Shown: positions 25,998 to 35,206, numbered from the stretch's first letter. The stretch is DNA of 64,000 nt from CAVSCR01 sp963726575 (GCA_963726575.1 CAVSCR010000003.1:124001-188000), one strand, 5' to 3'. A program made the numbers and translations. The notes: generated from the letters alone by a model not told the origin.

Positions 25998-26447
25998 TCA
26001 GGAGGTCGCGGCCCGCACGAGGTCGATCACCCGCTTCTCGACCGCGCGGCTCCACTTTTGCAGCGCGTACGAGACCGGCCACATGTCGCCATCGTCAAGG
26101 CTCGCCGCCTCCTGGAAACCCAGCGTCGAGTATCGGTAGTTGAACTTGCCGGAGTCCTGGAAGAAGACGACGACCTTGCCGTCCGCGTCGCAGTAAGCCG
26201 GCATCCCGTACCAGGTCTTGGGCGACAGATCCGGTGCGGTCCCCAGCACGGTCACATGCACCCGCTCCGCCAACGCCCGGTCGTCGGGTGCCATCTGTGC
26301 GATTCGGTCGAGGACTGCCTGCAGACCGTCGGCCTTCTTGGCCCCCTTCTTCCCCTCAGCCCGCAGCTCGGCGGCGCGCTCCTTCATCGCGGCGCGCTCC
26401 TCAGCGGTGAAGCCGTCGGACTCGGACTTGGCACTCTTGGCAGGCAT
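25998..26447 (-). CDS. DUF1801-type protein
   Basis: A 149-residue protein. The first ~45 residues form a Lys/Glu/Ala-rich helix (EERAAMKERAAELRAEGKKG). A YdhG/DUF1801-like domain follows, with the signature SPKTWYGMPAYCDADGKVVV and FFQDSGKFNYRYSTLGFQ. The domain occurs in small iron-chaperone-like and unknown proteins. The start ATG 26447 has a GAAAGGGAG ribosome site. A lone minus-strand gene. Confidence 0.75.
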   Translation of the reverse strand: MPAKSAKSESDGFTAEERAAMKERAAELRAEGKKGAKKADGLQAVLDRIAQMAPDDRALAERVHVTVLGTAPDLSPKTWYGMPAYCDADGKVVVFFQDSGKFNYRYSTLGFQEAASLDDGDMWPVSYALQKWSRAVEKRVIDLVRAATS

Positions 26448-26568
26448 GCTCGGACTCCCTTTCGAGGCTGGCGGCGCGGGCTCGGCCTACTGTCGGCCTT
26501 GGGCAGAACGCTAGACGCGAACCGGTGGTGCCGCTTCTCGATTCCTGATCGGTTCAGCCGGCAGCGGT

Positions 26569-26735
26569 TCAGTGGAGGGGCTTGCTGACGTCGGCGTAGC
26601 CGACCACGGTTGTGCCGTCCACGTCGTAGTCGGGCTAGGGCGACTGGCTGGTGCCGTCGGCGGTCAATGTCGGGTGGCCGGCGTCGGTGAGCAGGCGGTA
26701 GCCACGTACCCGTTGCGACCGTTGTGGCCACTTCC
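26569..26735 (-). pseudogene. Remnant of an unidentified coding region
   Basis: The reverse strand just after the GH114 gene reads GYRLLTDAGHPTLTADGTSQ with SP, then an in-frame TAG, then PDYDVDGTTVVGYADVSKPL and His before a stop. Codon use is gene-like, but there is no start and an internal stop, so it is probably the tail of a lost gene. Confidence 0.35.
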
Positions 26736-26748
26736 GGGGGGAATGGTT

Positions 26749-27804
26749 CTATCGACACGACCGGTACGGGAGATCGAACAGGTCATCGGTCTTTCGGATC
26801 GAGTTGAAGTCGAACTGCGGCGAGTTGGACTGCGGGCAGAACGAGGCCGGCCGTGACTGGTACTCGACGTCGAACACCGCCTTGCCGTACTGGTGTGGCC
26901 AGTTCTGGACCGGGCCGCACTCGGTGTACTGCCAGCACTCCTCCTCGATCCCGAAATCGAAGTAGGGCTGCAGAGCTGCGGCTTGTTCCCGGTCGTTCTT
27001 CAGACCGACAGACAGCCCCATGCGGTGGGCGAGGTTGGCCAAGGCAGCGTTGTAGCTCAGCTGCGCGGCGGGCGTGATCGACAGTCCCGTGTGGCTCTGA
27101 TAGGCGTCTACGTCGTCGAACTCGATTGCGTCCACGCCGATCAGCTTCGCCTCCTTCACCCTGGCCAGCATCTCGTCCAACAGGAACTGCCGGGTGGTCT
27201 CGGAGCGACCGGTGTTCGGGTTGATCCCCTTCACGCCGGGGTTGATGTTGAGCCAGTACTCGTCAGGAAAGTGACTGAGTGGGTTGCCGAACAAGCACCC
27301 GTCGCAGCTCTGGTCGAACGCCTGCAGCTCCGGGTAGTCCGGACGCCAGGTTTCCGCCGTGCCGGCATCCACGTAACCGATGACTCTCGCACCGCGCACG
27401 TGCAGCGCCTGCACGGCGGCGTAGTTCAGGACGGAGTAGTCCTGCGGCGAGTAGCACTTGCCGTCCTGGAAGATGTCGATGTCGAAGACTGTCGGTGCAA
27501 CGGTCCGGCCGGTCGCGAACGACTTGCCGGTGACGCCGATGTTGACGAATCCGGTCCTCCCATAGCGACATCCGCCATGGAGGCCGGGCGACCCCTGCAG
27601 CTGGTACTGCCAGCGGGCCTTGACCGTCGGCTTCCAGCAATGGCCAGACGACTGATTGCAGGGAACCGGCGCGGGCAACGCGGCCGCGGGCACCGCCGGG
27701 CGGGCGGTTCCTCCTGCCGCCGGAAGCGCCGTCAGCCCCAGCACCAGCACCCCGAGCGAGAGCGCCGAAAACAGGCGCCTGGTCCGCGTTGCGCGAATGC
27801 TCAT
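26749..27804 (-). CDS. Secreted GH114-type protein (endo-alpha-1,4-polygalactosaminidase-like)
   Basis: A 351-residue exported protein: signal peptide MSIRATRTRRLFSALSLGVL with an Ala-rich cleavage region, then a TIM-barrel of the GH114 family. Family hallmarks are FDIDIFQDGK, the strand ARVIGYVDAGTAETWRPDYP, WLNINPG, and the catalytic-face segment VDAIEFDDVDAYQSHTG with its Asp/Glu cluster. Cys are frequent. GH114 enzymes cleave alpha-1,4-linked galactosamine polymers in exopolysaccharides. ATG 27804 has GGGAGG 6 bases upstream. A paralogue lies at 61241-62083. Confidence 0.8.
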   Translation of the reverse strand: MSIRATRTRRLFSALSLGVLVLGLTALPAAGGTARPAVPAAALPAPVPCNQSSGHCWKPTVKARWQYQLQGSPGLHGGCRYGRTGFVNIGVTGKSFATGRTVAPTVFDIDIFQDGKCYSPQDYSVLNYAAVQALHVRGARVIGYVDAGTAETWRPDYPELQAFDQSCDGCLFGNPLSHFPDEYWLNINPGVKGINPNTGRSETTRQFLLDEMLARVKEAKLIGVDAIEFDDVDAYQSHTGLSITPAAQLSYNAALANLAHRMGLSVGLKNDREQAAALQPYFDFGIEEECWQYTECGPVQNWPHQYGKAVFDVEYQSRPASFCPQSNSPQFDFNSIRKTDDLFDLPYRSCR

Positions 27805-27908
27805 CACGACCTCCCTCGGTGCCCAGCCACGATCGCTGAGATGCCAGTCTGCTACAAGGCCGAGTGCGGCGGATGCGTTCTGCGGATCTCCGACGTCGCG
27901 AGCACGCG

Positions 27909-29336
27909 TCAGGAGTCGAAGCCGAGGCCCATCCGGTCCAGCGTGCGTAGCCAGAGGTTGCGATGACCGCCGCTGCGGTCGGCCCGGTCGATCGACCATC
28001 GGGTCAGGTTGATCGCCGCCGAACGGGCCGGCTCGGGCGGGAAGGGCAACGGCTTCGTGCGCACCATGCGCAGAGACGTCCGCTCCGTCTCGCGTCCGGC
28101 CAGCAGGTCGAGCATGACGCGTGCGCCGAACCGGGTGGAGCCGACACCGAGGCCCGTGTAGCCCATCACGTAGGCCACGCGTCCTCCGTACGCCTGCCCC
28201 CAGAACGCGGTGAACCGGCTACAGGTGTCGATCGCGCCACCCCACGCATGGCTGAAGCGCAGCCCGTGCAGCTGTGGGAAGACGGTGAAGAAGTGGTCGG
28301 CGAGCTTCGCGAAGGTCTCGGGCCGGGCTTCGTGTCGAGGCTCGAGTCCGTTCCCGAAGAAGTACACGGCGTCGTAGCCGCCATAGAGGATCCGGTTGTC
28401 CGCGCTGAGGCGGTAGTAGTGGAACTGGTTGCCGGCGTCGGAGAGTCCTTGCCGGTTCGCCCAGCCGATCGACGTCATCTGCTCGGTGGTCAGCGGTTCG
28501 GTCATGAGGGCGTAGTCCCAGACCGGAACGACATACGGACGTGCGCGTTTGATCAGGTTCGGAAAGACGTTCGTGGCCAGGGCCACCTTTGGGGCGAGCA
28601 CCTCGCCGTACGGAGTGACCAAGCGCATCGGTCCCCCGGCGTCGTCCAACGCCGTCACCGGCGTTCGCTCGTACAGGCGAACACCGAGGCTCAACGCTGC
28701 CCGCCGCAGGCCCCAAGCGAGCTTCGCGGGGTTGACCAGCGCCCCGCCGTCGGCTTCAAACGCGGCGCCGAGGTAGGTCGGCGAGTGGATCTGCGCCCGC
28801 ACCTGCTCGGCGTCCCAGATCTCCACGTGATCGCCATACCGCTCGCCGATCTCCGCGATCTCGGCCAGCCCTTCGACCTGCCACGGCTGGTCGGCGATGG
28901 TCAGCTCTCCGTTGCGTTCCCACTCGGCGTCGATGTCATAGCGCTGCAAGGTCGTCTCGAGCCCGGCGAGGTTCTCCTTGCCGAGTCGGATCAGCGTCGA
29001 CATCTCGTCGGGAAACCGCTCGTGCCCGTTGAACAACCCGTGCGTGAGGCTGGAGGAGACGAAGCCACCGTTGCGTCCGGATGCCGCCCAGCCCACCGTG
29101 CGGGCCTCGAGGACGACCACGTCGAGGTTCGGGTCGTCCTCCTTGGCCTGGATCGCCGTCCAGAGCCCGGAGAACCCGCCACCCACCACAGCCAGGTCGG
29201 CCCGGGCGCTGCTGATCAGCGCCGGCTCGGGGTCGGGGGCTGCAGCGTCGTCGAGCCAGAACGGCGTGTGCGACGCGTCGGCCAACGCAGCCAGGACGCG
29301 ATGGTCGTAGGTCGTGTGCGGACGTTGCCGGCTCAC
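27909..29336 (-). CDS. FAD-dependent amine oxidoreductase (gamma-glutamylputrescine oxidase-like)
   Basis: A 475-residue DAO-family flavoprotein. The FAD-binding fold is at ADLAVVGGGFSGLWTAIQAK (residues 46-65), followed by the covalent/active-site region typical of PuuB-like enzymes (VGWAASGRNGGFVSSSLTHG) and the C-terminal GYTGLGVGSTRFGARVMLDL. These enzymes oxidise amines such as gamma-glutamylputrescine or other N-alkyl amines to aldehydes. Start GTG 29336 has an AAGGGG ribosome site. It follows the aldehyde dehydrogenase gene in the same direction (33-base gap), fitting an amine-to-aldehyde-to-acid sequence. Confidence 0.8.
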   Translation of the reverse strand: MSRQRPHTTYDHRVLAALADASHTPFWLDDAAAPDPEPALISSARADLAVVGGGFSGLWTAIQAKEDDPNLDVVVLEARTVGWAASGRNGGFVSSSLTHGLFNGHERFPDEMSTLIRLGKENLAGLETTLQRYDIDAEWERNGELTIADQPWQVEGLAEIAEIGERYGDHVEIWDAEQVRAQIHSPTYLGAAFEADGGALVNPAKLAWGLRRAALSLGVRLYERTPVTALDDAGGPMRLVTPYGEVLAPKVALATNVFPNLIKRARPYVVPVWDYALMTEPLTTEQMTSIGWANRQGLSDAGNQFHYYRLSADNRILYGGYDAVYFFGNGLEPRHEARPETFAKLADHFFTVFPQLHGLRFSHAWGGAIDTCSRFTAFWGQAYGGRVAYVMGYTGLGVGSTRFGARVMLDLLAGRETERTSLRMVRTKPLPFPPEPARSAAINLTRWSIDRADRSGGHRNLWLRTLDRMGLGFDS

Positions 29337-29369
29337 CGAGATCTCACCCCTTCGGTGGGCCAGTATCGC

Positions 29370-30860
29370 CTACCGGTCACCGAAGATCGTGCGATGCCAG
29401 TCCTTGCGCGCGTCCGCGGTGCGGTCGTACATGACGTGCTTGACGTTGGTGTACTCGTCGAACGAGTACTGGCTCATGTCCTTGCCGAAGCCGGACTGCT
29501 TGTACCCGCCGTGCGGCATCTCGGAGATGATCGGGATGTGGTCGTTGACCCAGACGCACCCGGCACGGATCTGCGATGTGCCGCGCAGCGCGCGGAACAC
29601 GTCGCGCGTCCACACCGAAGCGGCCAGGCCGTAGACCACGTCGTTGGCCAGGCGAATTCCCTCGTCGTCGTCGTCGAACGGGAGTACGACGAGTACCGGA
29701 CCGAAGATCTCGTTCTGAACGATGTCGGAGTTCTGCGCGGCGTCCACGACGAGCGTCGGCTCGTAGTAGGCACCCTTGGCCAGCGCACCACCCGGGACCG
29801 AGCCGCCGATCACGATCTTCGCGCCGTATCCGCGCGCCCGCTCGATGAAGCCGGCCACGCTTTGCTGCTGCCGCATCGAGATCAGCGGACCCTGGTCGGT
29901 CGAAGGATCGTCGGTCGGGCCGAGGCGTACCTGTCTCATCAGATCCGCGACGCCGGAGACGAACTGGTCGTAGAGCGGACGCTGCACGTAGGCGCGGGTA
30001 GCCGCCGTGCAGTCCTGACCGGTGTTGATCAGGGCGCCGGCCACCGCCCCGTTGACGGCGGCGTCGAGGTCGGCGTCGTCGAAGACGAGGAACGGAGCCT
30101 TGCCGCCCAGCTCGAGGTGGACCCGCTTGACGGTGTTCGCCGCGGTGGTCATGACCTGCTGACCGACCGGCGTCGAGCCGGTGAACGAGACCATGGACAC
30201 ATCCGGGTGTGCGATGAGATGCGCGCCCGCGACCGACCCGTGGCCGGTGACGACGTTCACCACACCGTCGGGGATCCCGGCGTCCCTCGCGGCTTCGGCA
30301 AACATGAGCGAGGTCAACGGAGTGAGCTCCGCCGGCTTCAGCACGATCGTGTTACCTGCGGCGATCGCCGGCAGGATCTTCCAGCCCGCCATCTGGAACG
30401 GGTAGTTCCACGGCGCTATGGATCCAACGACGCCGATCGGCTCGCGGCGGACCAGTGAGGTGTGGTCGCCGGAGTATTCCGCCGAGGCCTTCCCCTCGAG
30501 GTTGCGCGCCGCCCCGGCGAAGAACGCGACGTTGTCGATGGTGCCGGGCACGTCGAACTCGGTGGCCAGCTTGATCGGCTTCCCGGCTTGGCGGCTCTCG
30601 ACCCGGGCGAACTCCGCGGCGCGCTCGTCCAGGATCCCCGCCAGCGCGGTGAGCGCGACGGATCGGGTCCCGGGGGTGGCGGTGGACCATTCTGGGAACG
30701 CGGCGCGCGCGGCAGCGACCGCGTCGTCCACGTCGGAAGGACCCGCGACGGTGAGCCGCGTGATCACCTCGCCGGTGGACGGATCCTCGACGTCGTGGGT
30801 CTCCCCCGACGTACCCTCCCGATACGAGCCCGCGATGAACTGGCTGCCACCGACCGACAT
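29370..30860 (-). CDS. Gamma-aminobutyraldehyde dehydrogenase-like aldehyde dehydrogenase
   Basis: A 496-residue NAD(P)-dependent aldehyde dehydrogenase. It has oxyanion Asn152 in SIAPWNYPF, Lys175 in VLKPAELTP, general base Glu250 in HLELGGK and nucleophile Cys284 in NTGQDCTAATR. The segment GQDCTAATR, with the tail MSQYSFDEYTNVKHVMYD, is characteristic of aminobutyraldehyde/gamma-glutamyl-aminobutyraldehyde dehydrogenases that turn putrescine-derived aldehyde into GABA. ATG 30860 is preferred over GTG 30869. A 65-nt conserved element lies 57 bases upstream (30917-30981). Confidence 0.85.
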   Translation of the reverse strand: MSVGGSQFIAGSYREGTSGETHDVEDPSTGEVITRLTVAGPSDVDDAVAAARAAFPEWSTATPGTRSVALTALAGILDERAAEFARVESRQAGKPIKLATEFDVPGTIDNVAFFAGAARNLEGKASAEYSGDHTSLVRREPIGVVGSIAPWNYPFQMAGWKILPAIAAGNTIVLKPAELTPLTSLMFAEAARDAGIPDGVVNVVTGHGSVAGAHLIAHPDVSMVSFTGSTPVGQQVMTTAANTVKRVHLELGGKAPFLVFDDADLDAAVNGAVAGALINTGQDCTAATRAYVQRPLYDQFVSGVADLMRQVRLGPTDDPSTDQGPLISMRQQQSVAGFIERARGYGAKIVIGGSVPGGALAKGAYYEPTLVVDAAQNSDIVQNEIFGPVLVVLPFDDDDEGIRLANDVVYGLAASVWTRDVFRALRGTSQIRAGCVWVNDHIPIISEMPHGGYKQSGFGKDMSQYSFDEYTNVKHVMYDRTADARKDWHRTIFGDR

Positions 30861-30916
30861 TGACCTCACCCTCCGGTACCGCGAATCGTCACCGCATTCT
30901 GGCGCGCGCCGAGGCA

Positions 30917-30981
30917 GATGACCCCCTCGAAACCTCCATTCCCGCCGGACAACGAGTCATTTCCTCCACTCTTGTGGAAGC
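30917..30981 (-). ncRNA. Conserved RNA-like element, copy L
   Basis: On the reverse strand, 65 nt (beginning GCTTCC, ending GGGGTCATC) match 36646-36710 on the plus strand at 58 of 65 positions. Internal features are GAGTGGAGGAA followed by ACTCGTTGTC (short stem-loop) and GGAATGGAGGTTT. It starts 25 nt after the stop of the dehydrogenase at 31006 and ends 57 nt before the ATG at 30860, so it could act as a 3' element of one gene or a 5' leader of the next. Confidence 0.5.
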
Positions 30982-31005
30982 GGGGGTCCCTCGGCGGGCT
31001 TGGGG

Positions 31006-32448
31006 CTAGCTGTCGAGGTTGGCCATGACGTGCTTGATGCGGGTGTAGTCGTCGAACCCGTACATGGACAGGTCTTTGCCGTACCCGGAGTGCTTGAACC
31101 CGCCGTGCGGCATCTCGGCGACCAACGGGATGTGGGTGTTGATCCACACACAGCCGAAGTCCAAGCCCTTGGCCATACGCATGGCGCGACCGAAGTCCCG
31201 GGTCCAGACACTGGAGGCGAGGCCGTACTCCACACCGTTGCCGTAGCGCAGGGCCTCGGCTTCGTCGTTGAACTTCTGCACCGTGATGACGGGACCGAAG
31301 ATCTCGCTCTGGATGACTTCGTCGGTCTGGGTGACGTCGGCGATCACGCTGGGGTGGATGTAGTAGCCATGGTCGCCGATCTTCTCCCCGCCGGCGGTGA
31401 CGCGGGCGTGGTCGGGCAACCGGTCGAAGAAGCCGAGCACGCGCTCGTACTGGTTGACGTTGTTGACCGGCGGCAGGAGCGCGTCCTCGTCGGACGGGCC
31501 GTTGGCGTAGGTGGACACGACACCCTTGGCCTGCTCGGTGAGTGCTGCCACGAAGTCGTCGTAAACCCCTGGCGCCGCGAGCACGCGCGTGGCGGCCGTG
31601 CAGTCCTGGCCGGCGTTGAAGTAGCCGGCCACGGCGATCGCCTCGGCCGCCGCTGCGATGTCCGCGTCGTCGAAGATGATGACCGGCGCCTTGCCACCGA
31701 GCTCGAGGTGCAGGCGCTTCAGGTCGCCGCTGGCCGTCTCGGCCACCTGGATGCCGGCGCGCGTGGAGCCGGTGATCGAGATCAGACGCGGCGTCGGGTG
31801 AGATACCAGTTCGCGACCGGTGTCGCGATCGCCGGTGACGACGTTGAAGACACCGGGCGGAAGGAACTCCGCTGCGATCTCGGCCATCCGCACGGTCGTG
31901 ACCGGCGTGGTGTCCGACGGCTTCAGCACCGTCGTGCAACCCGCAGCGATCGCCGGCGCGAACTTCCACACCGCCATCATCATCGGGTAGTTCCACGGCG
32001 ACACCTGCCCGACGACGCCGACCGGCTCGCGACGGATCATCGACGTGTGCCCGGCCATGTACTCCCCGGCGGAGCGACCCTCGAGGTTGCGCGCAGCGCC
32101 GGCGAAGAACCGGATCTGGTCGACCATCGGCGGGATCTCTTCGCTCAGCGTCAGCGCCAGCGGCTTGCCGGTGTTCTCGCTCTCCAGCGCCACGAGTTCC
32201 TCGGCGTGCTCCTCGATCGCATCGGCGAACTTCAGCAGCGCCAGCGACCGCTCCGACGGCGTCGTGTTGCGCCAGGTCTCGAAGGCCGTCTCCGCGGCCC
32301 CGAAGGCGCGGTTGACGTCTTCGGCAGTGGAGTTGGCGGCCTGCGCGAAGACCTCACCCGTGGTCGGGTTGACGAGGTCCATCATCTGGCCGTCGGCGGA
32401 GTCGACGGACTCCCCGTTGATGAAGTTGCGAACGACGCGGTCGGACAC
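31006..32448 (-). CDS. Aldehyde dehydrogenase, omega-amino-aldehyde type
   Basis: A 480-residue aldehyde dehydrogenase paralogous to the one at 29370: Asn153 (SPWNYP), Glu249 (HLELGGK), Cys283 (NAGQDCTAATR), and a C-terminal GGFKHSGYGKDLSMYGFDDY. It belongs to the aminobutyraldehyde/succinate-semialdehyde-like branch. Start GTG 32448 has an ideal ribosome site (AGGAGA, 6 bases before). It is divergently transcribed from the Lrp-led operon, sharing a palindromic control region, which suggests joint regulation with the aminotransferase. Probable role: oxidation of the aldehyde made by the aminotransferase or the FAD enzymes. Confidence 0.85.
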   Translation of the reverse strand: MSDRVVRNFINGESVDSADGQMMDLVNPTTGEVFAQAANSTAEDVNRAFGAAETAFETWRNTTPSERSLALLKFADAIEEHAEELVALESENTGKPLALTLSEEIPPMVDQIRFFAGAARNLEGRSAGEYMAGHTSMIRREPVGVVGQVSPWNYPMMMAVWKFAPAIAAGCTTVLKPSDTTPVTTVRMAEIAAEFLPPGVFNVVTGDRDTGRELVSHPTPRLISITGSTRAGIQVAETASGDLKRLHLELGGKAPVIIFDDADIAAAAEAIAVAGYFNAGQDCTAATRVLAAPGVYDDFVAALTEQAKGVVSTYANGPSDEDALLPPVNNVNQYERVLGFFDRLPDHARVTAGGEKIGDHGYYIHPSVIADVTQTDEVIQSEIFGPVITVQKFNDEAEALRYGNGVEYGLASSVWTRDFGRAMRMAKGLDFGCVWINTHIPLVAEMPHGGFKHSGYGKDLSMYGFDDYTRIKHVMANLDS

Positions 32449-32550
32449 GGGTTCTCCTGAACGAAGCACGGTGGAAGCACGGTGAGGGGGGCGGGTGTCG
32501 CCCAGCGGGCAGCCTAGCGACCGACCGCTGGAAACGACAGGGGGACCCCC

Positions 32551-32577
32551 ATCTCGAAACCGATTTCGTGGTGAGAT
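32551..32577. promoter_or_regulatory. Nested palindrome, probable Lrp/AsnC operator
   Basis: In the divergent promoter between the dehydrogenase and the Lrp gene: an inner perfect CGAAA-N4-TTTCG (32555-32568) inside an outer ATCTC ... GAGAT (32551-32577). The position fits an autoregulated Lrp-type operator controlling both directions. Confidence 0.5.
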
Positions 32578-32627
32578 ACCCGATTCGCTGCGGATTCACT
32601 TGCCAACCGCCGGGTGAGACCGTCAGG

Positions 32628-33119
32628 ATGCTCGCCATGGCCCCCCGGGACCGCGCCGCCGGCGCGAGCGGCATCGTGCTCGACGACGTCTCCAAGGCGA
32701 TCATCGAGCAGCTGCAGCAGGACGGGCGGCGCCCCTACGCCACGATCGGCAAGGCGGTCGGCCTGTCCGAGGCCGCGGTCCGGCAGCGCGTGCAGCGGTT
32801 GCTGGAGTCCGGCGTCATGCAGATCGTGGCGGTCACCGATCCGCTCACGGTGGGCTTCCCGCGCGCCGCGATGATCGGGATCCGGGTCGAGGGCGACATG
32901 GAGATCGTCGCCGACAAGCTGGAGGCGATGGCGGAGGTCGACTACGTCGTCATCACCGCCGGCACTTACGACATCCTCGTCGAGGTGGTCTGTGAGGACG
33001 ACGACCACCTGCTCGAGGTGATCAACCGGCGCATCCGGGCCATCCCGGGTGTGCGTCACACTGAGAGCTTCGTCTACCTGAAGCTCCGCAAACAGATCTA
33101 CACCTGGGGAACTCGATGA
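32628..33119 (+). CDS. Lrp/AsnC family transcriptional regulator
   Basis: A 163-residue regulator: N-terminal helix-turn-helix (VSKAIIEQLQQDGRRPYATI with GKAVGLSEAAVRQRVQRLL) and a C-terminal RAM/AsnC ligand domain (AAMIGIRVEGDMEIVADKLE, VVITAGTYDILVEVVCED). The family senses amino acids. ATG 32628 is used; ATG 32637 is possible. The stop overlaps the aminotransferase ATG (ATGA), so it heads the catabolic operon and probably responds to an omega-amino acid or polyamine product. Confidence 0.85.
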   Translation: MLAMAPRDRAAGASGIVLDDVSKAIIEQLQQDGRRPYATIGKAVGLSEAAVRQRVQRLLESGVMQIVAVTDPLTVGFPRAAMIGIRVEGDMEIVADKLEAMAEVDYVVITAGTYDILVEVVCEDDDHLLEVINRRIRAIPGVRHTESFVYLKLRKQIYTWGTR

Positions 33120-34513
33120 CCTCCACACCGCAGTACGTCTCCGAAGGCGGCGACGACGCGCTCGCCGACAAGGCGCGCGATCACCTCTGGATGCACTTCA
33201 CGCGAATGTCCACGTACAACGACGGCGGTCACGTGCCCGTCATCACTCGCGGTGAAGGTGCCTACATCTGGGACGACCAGGGGCGGAGGTACCTCGACGG
33301 CCTCGCTGGGCTGTTCGTCGTGCAGATCGGCCACGGACGCACAGAGGTGGCCGAGGCGATGGCCAAGCAGGCCAGCGAGCTGGCGTTCTTCCCGATCTGG
33401 TCCTACGCCCACCCCAAGGCGATCGAGCTCGCCGACCGCCTGGCCGATCTCGCGCCGGGCGACCTGAACCGCGTGTTCTTCACCTCCGGCGGTGGCGAGG
33501 CCGTCGAGAGTGCCTGGAAGCTGGCCAAGCAGTACTACAAGCTCACCGGCAAGCCGACCAAGCACAAGGTGATCAGTCGTTCGATCGCCTACCACGGCAC
33601 GCCCCACGGCGCGTTGTCCATCACCGGCATCCCGGACGCCAAGAAGTACTTCGAGCCACTCGTGCCGAGTGCGATCAAGGTGCCCAACACGAACTTCTAC
33701 CGGGCGCCGGAGCACGGCGACGACCTCAAGCAGTTCGGACGTTGGGCGGCTGACCGCATCGAGGAGGCGATCCTGTTCGAGGGTCCCGACACCGTGGCTG
33801 CGGTCTTCCTCGAGCCGGTTCAGAACTCCGGCGGCTGCTTCCCGCCTCCCCCCGGTTACCTCGAGCGGGTGCGCGAGATCTGCGACCAGTACGACGTGCT
33901 CTACGTGTCCGACGAGACGATCTGTGCCTATGGGCGGATCGGCGACTACTTCGCCACGTCGCGCTATGGCGTGACCCCCGACATCATCACGTCGGCGAAG
34001 GGTCTGACCTCCGGCTACGCGCCGCTCGGGGCGATGATCGTCAGCGAGCGTCTGTACGAGCCGTTCGCCACGGGCACCAACTACTTCGCCCACGGCTACA
34101 CGTGGGGTGGGCATCCGGTCGCGGCTGCCGCAGCGCTGACGAACCTCGACATCATGGAGCGCGAGGGCATCAATGAACACGTGCGCGCCAACGAGGGCGC
34201 CTTCCGTTCCACGCTCGAGCGCTTGCTCGACCTGCCGATGGTCGGCGACATCCGCGGCGACGGGTACTTCTACGGCATCGAGCTGGTCAAGGACAAGGCA
34301 ACCAAGGAGACGTTCGACGACGACGAGTCGGAACGCCTGCTGCGTGGCTTCTTGTCGAAGGCCCTGTTCGACAACGGCTTGTACTGCCGAGCCGACGACC
34401 GTGGCGACCCGGTGATCCAGCTGGCTCCACCGCTGATCATCGGGCAGACGGAGTTCGACGAGATCGAGCAGATCCTGCGCACGGTGCTGACCCAGGCACA
34501 GACGATTCTCTGA
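33116..34513 (+). CDS. Class III aminotransferase (putrescine/omega-amino acid type)
   Basis: A 465-residue PLP-dependent fold-type I aminotransferase. The Schiff-base Lys295 is in TSAKGLTSGYAPLGA and the PLP-ring Asp266 in YVSDETICAYGRIGD; GGEAVESAWKLAKQYYKLTG is the phosphate-side helix. Such enzymes (SpuC-, omega-amino-acid:pyruvate-type) transfer amino groups from putrescine, cadaverine or beta-alanine-like donors to pyruvate. Together with the adjacent dehydrogenase and FAD enzyme it suggests diamine catabolism. Translationally coupled to the Lrp gene. Confidence 0.85.
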   Translation: MTSTPQYVSEGGDDALADKARDHLWMHFTRMSTYNDGGHVPVITRGEGAYIWDDQGRRYLDGLAGLFVVQIGHGRTEVAEAMAKQASELAFFPIWSYAHPKAIELADRLADLAPGDLNRVFFTSGGGEAVESAWKLAKQYYKLTGKPTKHKVISRSIAYHGTPHGALSITGIPDAKKYFEPLVPSAIKVPNTNFYRAPEHGDDLKQFGRWAADRIEEAILFEGPDTVAAVFLEPVQNSGGCFPPPPGYLERVREICDQYDVLYVSDETICAYGRIGDYFATSRYGVTPDIITSAKGLTSGYAPLGAMIVSERLYEPFATGTNYFAHGYTWGGHPVAAAAALTNLDIMEREGINEHVRANEGAFRSTLERLLDLPMVGDIRGDGYFYGIELVKDKATKETFDDDESERLLRGFLSKALFDNGLYCRADDRGDPVIQLAPPLIIGQTEFDEIEQILRTVLTQAQTIL

Positions 34514-34525
34514 CCGGAGCCCTTC

Positions 34526-35206
34526 GTGACACGTCCGACGTCCGCCGCAGGCGGACTACCTCAACCTGGCTCGACACCACGAACGCGGATCCGGCGGATC
34601 CCGGAACGCTCCGTCCAGGACCGTTCGGCGCTGCATGCGGTGCTGGATGCCGGGCTCGTGGCGCACGTCGCCGTCACCGATGACGACGGACAGCCGTACA
34701 TCATCCCGGTGGCGTACGGACGCGACGGCGATCGCGTCCTGTTCCACGGGTCCACCGCCAGTCGACTGTTCCGTGGCCTGGCCGACGGGCAGCGCACCTG
34801 CCTGACGGTCACGTTGCTCGACGGCTTGGTGCTGGCGCGCTCGCTGTTCGAGTCGAGCATGAACTACCGCGGTGCCGTCGTGCTGGGTACCGCGACCAAG
34901 CTCACTGGCGCTGAGAAGCTGCACGCGCTGCACGTCGTCACCGAGCACTTGCTGCCTGGCCGTTGGGAGGAGGCTCGTCAGCCGTCCCAGAAGGAGCTCG
35001 CGGCGACGTTGGTGCTCTCCTTGCCCCTGGATGAGGCGAGTGTGAAGATTCGCGACGGTGGGCCCGAAGACCCGCCGGAGGACGTGGTACTGCCGGTGTG
35101 GGCGGGCGAGATCCCCATCACCGAGGTGTTCGGCGAGCCCGTCGATGCGACCGACCTGGCCGACGGTCACAAGGTTCCGTCCTACGTGCAGGAGTGGCGC
35201 CGATGA
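34526..35206 (+). CDS. PPOX-fold flavin-binding family protein
   Basis: A 226-residue split-barrel protein of the pyridoxamine-5'-phosphate-oxidase superfamily: IRRIPERSVQDRSALHAVLD, VAHVAVTDDDGQPYIIPVAY, RDGDRVLFHGSTASRLFRGL and RSLFESSMNYRGAVVLGTAT, which outline the FMN/F420-binding barrel. True PdxH residues are absent, so it is a PPOX-like protein of unknown reaction. It is located inside the polyamine operon: 12 bases after the aminotransferase, and its stop overlaps the next ATG. It may handle a PLP or flavin-linked side step. Start GTG 34526. Confidence 0.75.
   Translation: MTRPTSAAGGLPQPGSTPRTRIRRIPERSVQDRSALHAVLDAGLVAHVAVTDDDGQPYIIPVAYGRDGDRVLFHGSTASRLFRGLADGQRTCLTVTLLDGLVLARSLFESSMNYRGAVVLGTATKLTGAEKLHALHVVTEHLLPGRWEEARQPSQKELAATLVLSLPLDEASVKIRDGGPEDPPEDVVLPVWAGEIPITEVFGEPVDATDLADGHKVPSYVQEWRR

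Noticed and set aside
27963..30458. Very long plus-strand open frame (over 800 codons) opposite the FAD oxidoreductase and aldehyde dehydrogenase
   Set aside because: It is antisense to two well-supported enzymes; its Val/Arg/Asp/Gly-rich composition is the usual shadow of high-GC genes. The same holds for the long antisense frames at 2530-4095, 31000-32460, 38050-39282 and 7107-8399.
30911..30998. A coding explanation for the 65-nt element (peptide SGGNDSLSGGNGGFEGVI)
   Set aside because: Most differences between the two copies change the amino acid while the nucleotide sequence stays conserved, and no start codon or ribosome site supports translation.
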